From Pseudomonadota bacterium (GTDB lineage: Bacteria; Pseudomonadota; Gammaproteobacteria; Steroidobacterales; Steroidobacteraceae), in assembly GCA_021792755.1 (NCBI GenBank), contig JAJYUA010000005.1:1-64000 (forward strand): a stretch of 64,000 bases of DNA, read 5' to 3'. This document shows, in pieces, positions 7,577 to 14,456 of this stretch (its first letter is position 1; each line of letters opens with the position of its first letter). A program made the translations under genes and the position numbers. The notes beneath the pieces are model-generated. The model ran no database searches, was not told the origin of the DNA, and saw only the letters and a list, made by a program, of their open reading frames with translations.

Positions 7577-8649
7577 ACGAGGACTGCCTAAAGTTGACGT
7601 GCTATTTCAGCGAACGCCACCGCAGCGGCGGCAAGTTCGTTGCGGACCGGCTGCTAGACATCTACGGCCGCAGCAAGATTGCCTCGAGCATCATGCTGCG
7701 CGGTGTGGAAGGGTTTGGGCTGAAACATCACCTGCGCAGCGACAGCTCGCTGACGTTGTCGGAGGACCTGCCGGCGGTCGCGATCGCCGTGGATTCGCGC
7801 CAGCGCATCGAATCGATCCTCGACGAAGTCGCTGGCATCGAGAACGTCGGCTTGGTGACGCTGGAGCGGGCCCGGCTGATACAGGGCGACATCGGGCCGC
7901 TCTCACTGCCGGAGGGTCTACACGAAGCGGCCAAGCTGACCGTTTTCCTCGGGCGTCAGGAGCGCACCTACCGGGTCGCTGCCTATGCCGGCGTGTGCGA
8001 GCTCCTGCACCGACGGGGGATCGCCGGAGCGACGGTACTGCTCGGCGTCGATGGCACGCGACACGGCCAGCGTGAACGGGCCCAGTTCTTCGGCCGCAAC
8101 GCCGAGGTGCCCATGATGGTCATGGCCATCGGCTCCGGCGACAGCATCGCCCGTGTCATGCCCGAACTGGGTGCGCTGCTGCGCAACCCCCTGATCAGCC
8201 TCGAGCGGGTGCGGATCTGCAAGCGCGACGGCCAATTGTTCGAGCGGCCGCACGAGCTGCCCGGAACGGACCTGCACGGAATGGCGCTGTGGCAGAAGCT
8301 GACCATCGTCACTTCCGCAGCCGCCCAGCATGCGGGACAACCGATCTACCGTGCGATCATCCGGCAGTTGCGTGCGAGCGGATCGAGCGGGGCGACAAGC
8401 CTACGCGGGATTTGGGGCTTTCACGGTGATCACGCCCCACATGGGGACCGGCCACTGCAAGTAGCCCGACACGTGCCCACGCTCACGATCGTAATCGACA
8501 CGCCGGAACGTACCGCTGAGGCGTTCCCGATCATCGATGCGCTGACCAGCGAGCATGGCCTGATCATCAGCGAGATGGTGCCTGCGGTGCACGCTCGTTC
8601 CAGTGATCACCGCCGCGGCGGACTGCGGCTGGCCAGCCACCACTATTGA
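7573..8649 (+). CDS. DUF190 protein of the fluoride operon (two PII-like units)
   Basis: A 358-residue protein with DUF190 units, a PII-like small-ligand-binding fold often encoded beside crcB. Three related units can be read. Each has a block such as LTCYFSERHRSGGKF or LTVFLGRQERTYRV, then a GIAGATVLLGV or IASSIMLRGVEGFG strand-loop, and a PVAIAVDS-like segment; the third begins near LTIVTSAAAQHAGQP. Canonical DUF190 proteins are about 110 residues, so this is a fused form. GTG 7573 overlaps the crcB stop (GTGA). It may regulate or assist the channels, but its ligand is unknown. Confidence 0.82.
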   Translation: MNEDCLKLTCYFSERHRSGGKFVADRLLDIYGRSKIASSIMLRGVEGFGLKHHLRSDSSLTLSEDLPAVAIAVDSRQRIESILDEVAGIENVGLVTLERARLIQGDIGPLSLPEGLHEAAKLTVFLGRQERTYRVAAYAGVCELLHRRGIAGATVLLGVDGTRHGQRERAQFFGRNAEVPMMVMAIGSGDSIARVMPELGALLRNPLISLERVRICKRDGQLFERPHELPGTDLHGMALWQKLTIVTSAAAQHAGQPIYRAIIRQLRASGSSGATSLRGIWGFHGDHAPHGDRPLQVARHVPTLTIVIDTPERTAEAFPIIDALTSEHGLIISEMVPAVHARSSDHRRGGLRLASHHY

Positions 8650-8895
8650 GAACCGCTGACTGCCGACTGTGGATCTCCCGATGACATCGAGCTCGAGCGG
8701 CGGGATGAGTTGACTCCTGCCGCCGTTGCCGCGTTCTTATGGGTTGCGCGGCGCTACGAGTGGCGCCCGCCGTAGTGAGCAGGAGGTCGCTCCGTGTCCT
8801 GCAGCATCCTGTTTGATACCGCCGACGAGAGGCTCGTGGCCGAGCGGCGCGCGCCGCCGGAATGCTTTGGGTGCGGCTCTTTTGGGCGGCGTGAT

Positions 8896-9404
8896 TCACG
8901 CTGCCAGTCGCTCGTGCGGGTAGTTACGGAGGCGCTCCTGGCGTCGGTGGAAGGTGAAGTAGTCGTAAAGATGTCCATTCATGCACAGCGCCCTCGCAGG
9001 CGCAAAATCGCCTCAGCCCCTTGCAGGCTCCAACGGGCACCGGTGACTTCAATCCGCTGTTTGACCAGATGGCGGCAAGCACCCTCTATGACACCCGTGG
9101 CGATCGGCCAACCATTGCGCAGCTCCTGCGCGTAGTTCAGTCGCTGGCGATTCTTCAACAGATACTCAGCGCACTCATCGAACGGCGCACGCCCGGTTTG
9201 AATTAGTCCGCGACGGGTGGCACTGCGACGCATGCCCGCAGCGACTGCGCTCGATTTGCCTCGCAGGATGTCGGTCGCGTGTTCCCTGACCCATTATTCT
9301 GCTTTCGGGTCGCCTTCCTCGTGCAAGCACCAGGCCGCGTTCCAAACGTACTGCAATACATGTATGAAGTCTTGCATCACGATCGCTTTGCGTCCGTGGC
9401 GCTG
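8896..9404 (-). pseudogene. ISKra4-family transposase remnant (C-terminal part)
   Basis: The - strand encodes the end of an ISKra4-type transposase. The 5' fragment is MQDFIHVLQYVWNAAWCLHE. A TAA interrupts it at 9294-9296. The conserved block GWPIATGVIEGACRHLVKQR follows, then TGARWSLQGAEAILRLR. A frameshift near 8990 leads into NGHLYDYFTFHRRQERLRN before the natural stop at 8896. The N-terminal half is absent. The copy is inactive, carrying a stop, a shift and a truncation. Confidence 0.72.
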
Positions 9405-9426
9405 ACTCTATTAAAAAACGAGTGGG

Positions 9427-10185
9427 TTACGTGGTGACGTAGGGGTTGATGCGGGAGAAGTCGAGTTTGCCTGCGATCATGAAGATGACCATGCGAATGG
9501 TACGGGACCGGCCGTACCCGCGGGCCTTGCGCTTGGCAGCTTGGAAGAGCCCATTGATGGCCTCGAGGAACCCGTTGGTCTGGCGCGAGTTGACCCAGGC
9601 GAGGATGCCCTCGAGATGATTGCGGATCATCTGGACGACTTCCTTCATCGGCTCGACCTCCGAGCGCAGCACGTTGCTGCACCAGCGGTTGAGCAGGAGG
9701 CGTGCAACGTTTGGCTGCTTGCGGGTGAGGATCTCGCGCAGTTCCTCGCGGTACTGCTAGGCGCGTGCAGTGCGGGTCGTGGTCATCTTGGCGAGCAGCC
9801 GATCGAGCTCAGTGCGCTGCGCGACGGTGAGCGAGGCGCGATCCTTCAGCAGCACCCAGCGCTTGCCCTTGAGGCTCGGGTCGAGCTTCTGCTCGATGCG
9901 GCGCATCTGGTCGATCGCTTCCGAGGCATAGGCGATGACGTGGAACTTGTCGAAGGTGATCTGGGCATGGGGCAGATGCTCGCTGACCCCGCTGATGACG
10001 GCCGGGGACATGTCGATGCTGACCGACTCGATCTCGGAGGGCTTGCCGTGGTGGGCGCGCAGATTCGCCTCGAACGCCTCGACGGTGGCGGCGTCCTTGC
10101 CCTCGGCCACGAAGATCACCCGCCGCCGGGCCGATTCCGATGCGGATCCGGCCCGGCGGCGGGCTTGGAAGGCCCGACGCGGCAC
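9427..10185 (-). pseudogene. ISL3-family transposase remnant with an amber codon
   Basis: One - strand frame holds the C-terminal two thirds of an ISL3 transposase. FVAEGKDAATVEAFEANLR and SIDMSPAVISGVSEHLPHAQ lead to the TFDKFHVI block, then KGKRWVLLKD. A TAG at 9757-9759 interrupts the frame. It resumes with QYREELREILTRKQPN, NSRQTNGFLEAINGLFQ and ARGYGRSRTIRM. The N-terminal zinc-binding region is lost near 10130, at a perfect 15-bp inverted repeat. The copy is inactive unless the amber codon is suppressed. Confidence 0.75.
10119..10163. repeat. perfect 15-bp inverted repeat at the truncated ISL3 end
   Basis: Arms 10119-10133 (CCCGCCGCCGGGCCG) and 10149-10163 are exact reverse complements around a 15-bp spacer. 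The repeat lies where the transposase loses its homology, so it may mark a deletion or inversion junction. Confidence 0.6.
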
Positions 10186-10212
10186 GTTGCGTGTTGCGTG
10201 ACGAGTTCGAAT

Positions 10213-10815
10213 TCACCTTCGATGAGCCGCCTTCTGATTAGATTGTTTATGTGAGCCGGGTATATTTATACCTTCCACAAGCGCGCCGTTGCAGTGCGTA
10301 CAACTGGGACGGTGGCGTGCAAGATGGTCGATGAGCACCGTGCCATTGCACAACGGGCAACAGCCGAGGCCGATCTCGCCGTTTTCAGCAATTCCCAGCA
10401 CGAGTGAGAGGAGTTCTTCGATTGCGACTCCTGAATGCGGAAAGCAAGCGCGGTAGGCCTCATACGTAGCGCATAGGCGCTCTCCGAACTCCAGCGTCAT
10501 TCTGTTCCGGCGGACCGTTCGTTCTGATGTTCGCGCTGGGAGGACGCGGTAGGCGCGGCAAAAGGCTGCAAGCGCAGCCCCTTCGCTTCGAGCGCGGGGC
10601 GAGTGGGTAAACCTGCTCAACGACCTCGGAGATGGGCCGCGGTGGCGCGTCGCTTCCGGAATGCGGCAGCGTTGGCGCAGTTTGGCGAGCTGGTGTCGCG
10701 ATAGACTGGTTAGGGCTGTGATCGTCCGAGTGCGCGCTTGGTGCGCCATGAGCCTCAGAGCCAGCTGGTGGCGCCTGCAGTCGCGCAGGACCGGGTCGTT
10801 TTGCGTGGTGTCCAT
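10213..10815 (-). CDS. FlhC-like transcriptional activator
   Basis: A 200-residue protein resembling FlhC, which with FlhD activates flagellar class II genes. ICE-borne relatives (SetC type) activate element transfer. The N-terminal helix pattern (RRHQLALRLMAHQARTRTI, then LSRHQLAKLRQRCR) fits FlhC. Near the C-terminus are two Cys pairs, CPLC and CTHC, at the spacing of the FlhC zinc site. ATG 10815 is chosen; GGAG lies 12 nt upstream, and the frame stays open further without better signals. No flhD or flagellar gene is in the window. The gene is divergent from the next one across 130 bp, suggesting shared control. Confidence 0.68.
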   Translation of the reverse strand: MDTTQNDPVLRDCRRHQLALRLMAHQARTRTITALTSLSRHQLAKLRQRCRIPEATRHRGPSPRSLSRFTHSPRARSEGAALAAFCRAYRVLPARTSERTVRRNRMTLEFGERLCATYEAYRACFPHSGVAIEELLSLVLGIAENGEIGLGCCPLCNGTVLIDHLARHRPSCTHCNGALVEGINIPGSHKQSNQKAAHRR

Positions 10816-10945
10816 CGTCCGTGCACGCTCCTTTACTACGTTGACTCTGTCAACAGCGAATATTTGCAAAAAATCGCAAGCTATTCGGTGTTCTCTCGTG
10901 CCTGCAGAGGAGTAGATTACTGACTCCGGACTCGGGAGAACAAAG

Positions 10946-11635
10946 ATGTCGAAACGATCCAGGAAGCAGGAAGAGTCGGAAACGCCACTCGCGTTCGCAG
11001 CGTCCCCTTGGATTGGCGGGTCGTGCCTCGAACTCGTCCATGAGTTCAATGATCGGTACCTGGAGAGTCTGGCGCACACGGCCCAATGGGGAGACGCGCG
11101 GAAAATGCCCGATTTCCTGCGGGTTCACCGACGCCTTTGGAACGCGATGGAAGCACGGGCGCGTTTCAGAGCGAGCCGGTGCCCCTTCATCCTCGCCGAC
11201 CTTGAGTTCGGAAATGTCGATTGGTGGCAAAGAGCACAGAGTGGGCCGCGTTCTGATTGCATGGATCTTGGCGGCGGAGTATTCCCGTGGATCGTTGGCA
11301 TGGAGGTAGCACGAGACGCGTTGACTGTTGCGTGGTACACGGCCCGGGTCGACATCTGCCTTGCCACCCTCCTGATCGGGATGTCCGCTGAAATTGCCGA
11401 GATCGTTGCGAAATTGAGTCTCCACCAGCTTTGGCAGGTCGCCGATCAGCAGCATCAACGCTTGCGCCCGCGATGGGAAAGCCGAAACGCGTTCTGGGGT
11501 CGTCTTCTCAGCGCGGCGGTCCGCGATGATCGCGAGACGCTCCACGATCTTCATCGGCATGCGTTCCTGCTCGCGGACGCCGAGTACGGACTCAGAGCTT
11601 CCGCTCATGGCCGCGCGGGAGCGGCCCGCAACTGA
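10946..11635 (+). CDS. protein of unknown function divergent from the FlhC-like gene
   Basis: A 229-residue protein I cannot assign. It is rich in Trp and Arg and mostly helical in character. Conserved-looking stretches are CPFILADLEFGNVDWWQRA, DALTVAWYTARVDICLATLL and GMSAEIAEIVAKLSLHQLWQ; the last is reminiscent of the helical FlhD/FlhC-partner type, but this is weak. The ATG at 10946 has a good ribosome-binding site (GGGAGA about 8 nt upstream). The overlapping - strand frame 10850-11851 has no such signal and unconvincing composition. Its head-to-head placement suggests joint function with the FlhC-like regulator. Confidence 0.6.
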   Translation: MSKRSRKQEESETPLAFAASPWIGGSCLELVHEFNDRYLESLAHTAQWGDARKMPDFLRVHRRLWNAMEARARFRASRCPFILADLEFGNVDWWQRAQSGPRSDCMDLGGGVFPWIVGMEVARDALTVAWYTARVDICLATLLIGMSAEIAEIVAKLSLHQLWQVADQQHQRLRPRWESRNAFWGRLLSAAVRDDRETLHDLHRHAFLLADAEYGLRASAHGRAGAARN

Positions 11636-12059
11636 TGAGTGCCGGCTCAACGCGGTCATCGCGCCTTCTTTATTCTCATCCATTTCCGCCACGAGCCGGC
11701 TCGTGGGTACCCAAGGAGGCTCCTCGGCACCGGCACTCGAATCAGGGTGCGATCGTGCTCCGATGACGCCGCCGAGACCAGCGCGCGCCGACGTTCTGCA
11801 ACCCGAAACGCGGACCCAACTGTATGCCGTGCGCTCTTCAGCTTTGGTCATAGTCCACTCGTCCGGGGTTTGCGACAGTCAGCACGTGCGCCCCCGCCGG
11901 CCCGAACATCCCGAATAAGATCGCCCCAAACTCGGATGCTGGTACAGTTCTGTTTCGCCGTTATTTGGGCGAAACTCACCCTTTTCAATTGACGGTGCCG
12001 CGTCATCATTACGCGTGCGTGACAACTCGTCTCTGAACGGCCGGAACCACACATGAGCA
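11636..12059. other. 424-bp stretch without a recognisable gene
   Basis: No frame shows a recognisable motif or ribosome-binding site. It separates the FlhC-like pair from the integrase module. Confidence 0.4.
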
Positions 12060-12578
12060 ATGTTCGCCATGGCCATCGACGAGTTCGCATCCAAAATCCC
12101 CGATCGGGCTGGCGCCCCGCGCGTGTCGCTCTCGAGATGGGTGAATGAAAGCCTTCCTTCCTGCCAGGAGCTTTTGACGGCCCATGACGTGGCGCGACTC
12201 ACGCGCCGCCGACGATGGGCCCTTGAGACGTTGACGCTTTTCGGTCGCTTCCCCCGGAAGCAGTGGTTTCATGGGCGGCGGGTCGGTTGGCGCCGGCGTG
12301 ACGTGTTGGTTTGGCTGGGCGCAGACAATTCTGCGGGCAGCCCTGCGCCATGTACGCCCGAAATCAGCCAAGCGCCCTTACAGCGAGAACTTCAGCTGCG
12401 GCATCCGCCATGCCGCCGATCGAGGTCTCATCGACCACGCTGCTCATCGGCTCGACCCGAACACGTCAGCCCGGCGTGCTCGCGACGAGCTCGTGGCGTA
12501 TACAGCCCGGCGGAATCGAACTCTGGGCTTCCCGTTTCGAAGGAACCGACGTCTGGGCAGACGTCCGAAACACCGTGA
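12060..12578 (+). CDS. possible small DNA-binding (AlpA/excisionase-like) protein
   Basis: An open frame whose residues about 35-85 (LLTAHDVARLTRRRRWALET, then FPRKQWFHGRRVGWRRRDVLVWL) resemble the winged-helix/AlpA DNA-binding pattern of mobile-element regulators. The part after about residue 90 is low in recognisable sequence and could be read-through, so the real protein may be shorter or decayed. An ATG at 12069 is an alternative start. Its position just upstream of the HTH-integrase pair supports a role in the element. The call is tentative. Confidence 0.35.
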   Translation: MFAMAIDEFASKIPDRAGAPRVSLSRWVNESLPSCQELLTAHDVARLTRRRRWALETLTLFGRFPRKQWFHGRRVGWRRRDVLVWLGADNSAGSPAPCTPEISQAPLQRELQLRHPPCRRSRSHRPRCSSARPEHVSPACSRRARGVYSPAESNSGLPVSKEPTSGQTSETP

Positions 12579-12910
12579 GATCCCTCGGTCTCGATGACGC
12601 GGCGGCCTTTCTGCGCATGCACCCGGAAGAAGTGCGTTCGCGGGCTAAACGAGGAGTCATCCCCGGGGCCAAGATAGGCCGGAGCTGGGTCTTTCTCGAA
12701 TCCGATCTCGCCGAGTTCATACGCTCGCTGTATCCTGTGAGACGGCAAGCGCTGCAAGTGGCCACCTCACAGGAGGATGTATGTCACTTATCAAGCGCAA
12801 GAAGTCGTCGGTCTGGTGGATCGACTTCGTCGCGCCAAACGGCGAGCGAGTACGACGATCTACTGAAACCAACGACCGCAAGTCGGCGCAGGAACTGCAC
12901 GACAAGCTGA
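12575..12910 (+). CDS. HTH/excisionase-family protein overlapping the integrase gene
   Basis: A 111-residue helix-turn-helix protein of a type found directly upstream of phage-like integrases. The DNA-binding block is DDAAAFLRMHPEEVRSRAKR followed by GVIPGAKIGRSWVFLESDL and SLYPVRRQALQV. The C-terminal part keeps the family pattern CHLSS, GGSTSSRQTASEYDDLL. GTG 12575 starts next to the HTH as in relatives; the open frame upstream to 12311 lacks conserved sequence. The last 130 nt overlap the integrase gene in another frame, and both readings look conserved. It probably acts as excisionase or regulator of the integrase. Confidence 0.65.
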   Translation: MRSLGLDDAAAFLRMHPEEVRSRAKRGVIPGAKIGRSWVFLESDLAEFIRSLYPVRRQALQVATSQEDVCHLSSARSRRSGGSTSSRQTASEYDDLLKPTTASRRRNCTTS

Positions 12911-13838
12911 AAAGCGAAGTCTGGCGGGTCCAGCGTCTCGGCGATCGGCCGAAGCACATCTGGCAGGATGCCGTCGTTCGGTGGCTGCGTGAGCAATCTC
13001 ACAAGGCCTCTATCAACGACGACAAGAAGATCCTGAGATGGCTTCATCCGTATCTCGCCGATCGAGAGTTGGAGAGCATCAATCGAGCGTTGATCGAGAA
13101 GGTCATCGAGGCGAAGCAGGCGGAAGGATGCAGCAACGGAACCGTCAACCGAGTTCTTGCACTGATGCGGGCGATCCTGCGGCGGTGCGAGCGCGACTGG
13201 GAGTGGATCGATCGGGCGCCCGCGTTCCGGCTGTTGAAGGAGCCGACGCGACGTATTCGATATCTCACCCAGGAGCAGGCGGTGAAACTCCTGCTGGAGT
13301 TGCCGACACACTTGAGGGATGTGGCGGCGTTCGCGCTGGCGACGGGACTACGTCGGGCGAACATCACCGGTTTGACCTGGGAACAGGTCGATCTGCGCCG
13401 CAATCTCGCCTGGGTGCATCCCGATCAGGCAAAGGCGAGGGGGGGATCGCGGTCCCGCTCAACGACATGGCGATGAATATCCTCGGACGCCAGGTCGGGC
13501 TCCATCCGGTGCATGTCTTCAGTTACCTGGGCAAGCCGATCTTTCAGGTGAGCACGAAGGCCTGGTACCACGCGCTCGAGCGCGCCGGTATCGAGGACTT
13601 CAGGTTCCACGATCTGCGGCACACCTGGGCGAGTTGGCACGTGCAGAACGGGACGCCGCTCTTTGCCTTACAGGAACTCGGGGGCTGGGAAACGGAGCGA
13701 ATGGTGAGGCGCTATGCGCACCTGAGCGCGGATCATCTCGCGCAATGGGCGGGACATGCGCAAATCCATGGCACATTCCTGGCACACCCGTCGAACTTCC
13801 TAAAACTGCTCGAGGAAAATATTGTTGATATTCAGTAA
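12781..13838 (+). pseudogene. tyrosine integrase interrupted by a one-base frameshift
   Basis: A phage-type tyrosine recombinase of about 350 residues. It starts MSLIKRKKSSVWWIDF at ATG 12781, with AGGAGG four bases before it. A SAM-like core-binding domain follows, then the catalytic domain with Arg in ATGLRRANI, HDLRH (His-x-x-Arg), a Trp in LGGWETERMV, and the Tyr in RRYAHLS. At the seven-G run 13439-13445 the frame breaks: one more G restores DQAKARGGIAVPLN across the two frames. The gene ends 5 bp from the 3' end of tRNA-Phe. As read it is inactive, but a sequencing or assembly error in the G tract could explain this. Confidence 0.82.
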
Positions 13839-13843
13839 GTTAG

Positions 13844-13919
<76 letters not shown>

Positions 13920-13938
13920 GTCGCAGGAGGAGCCGTGT

Positions 13939-13967
13939 ATTACACCGGGCCCGGCTGGACTCGTCAA
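13939..13967 (-). promoter_or_regulatory. sigma-70 promoter of tRNA-Phe
   Basis: On the - strand a -35 box TTGACG (13967-13962) and a -10 box TGTAAT (13944-13939) have a 17-bp spacer. The start would fall near 13932, about 13 nt before the mature tRNA 5' end. Confidence 0.7.
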
Positions 13968-14279
13968 GGCGGGTTCGGCCCAACTAATTGAAGGGGCTCG
14001 CGTTTCGGCCGGTCCGCGCATTTCCCTTCCCTCTTCATCTATCGCGCCCACAGCCCCACATCTGGTCTCGGCGGGTCATTTTTGTTCGCCATCGATCTCG
14101 TCCGATCTTCAAGAGTTCGTGTGCGGTCTGTTTCCGACGCCCCGACCGCGGGAGAGCCCCTGCGGTCGCCTCTCCCATCTGGGGGATGGCGTTGCCCGGA
14201 AGCCGGGAGACCCTTGGCAGATTCTCGTTTGGGACGCGCTACACTGCATGATCGGGCCGAAAAGGAAACTTCGCGCCGT
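13968..14279. other. intergenic region between tRNA-Phe and the structured leader
   Basis: No gene is seen. It should contain the promoter for the rightward sensor kinase operon. A weak -10-like TACACT lies near 14240, but no well-spaced -35 box is evident. Confidence 0.35.
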
Positions 14280-14422
14280 CGGCTTGGGCCGGACCTAAGG
14301 CTGTGGCGCACGCGCCGCAGAGGGTTATCCACGGTACCCGCCTGGAGGGCGAGACCTAAGCCGGTTCCCGATGAGGAACCGGGCATCAGGGGCTTTGCCG
14401 CCGGCAGGCTGCCGGGGGCGGC
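14280..14422 (+). promoter_or_regulatory. unclassified structured leader upstream of the GAF kinase
   Basis: Three strong structures follow one another. First, a 9-bp closing stem CGGCTTGGG (14280-14288) with CCTAAGCCG (14355-14363) encloses two internal hairpins (CTGTGGCG/CGCCGCAG and CGCC/GGCG). Second is a perfect 8-bp hairpin CCGGTTCC/GGAACCGG (14361-14382). Third is a GC-rich hairpin at 14397-14422. The 3' strand of the first and the 5' strand of the second share three bases, so they compete, as in a switch. GACCTAAG occurs twice (14292 and 14353). I do not recognise the class. Lack of a T-run argues against a simple terminator. Confidence 0.4.
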
Positions 14423-14456
14423 ACCCGCCTTTGAACTGGAGCGATAAACGAAGCTC

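Noticed and set aside
10850-11851. 333-residue - strand open frame overlapping the gene at 10946-11635
   Set aside because: No ribosome-binding site or recognisable sequence, whereas the + strand frame has a good Shine-Dalgarno and plausible protein composition.
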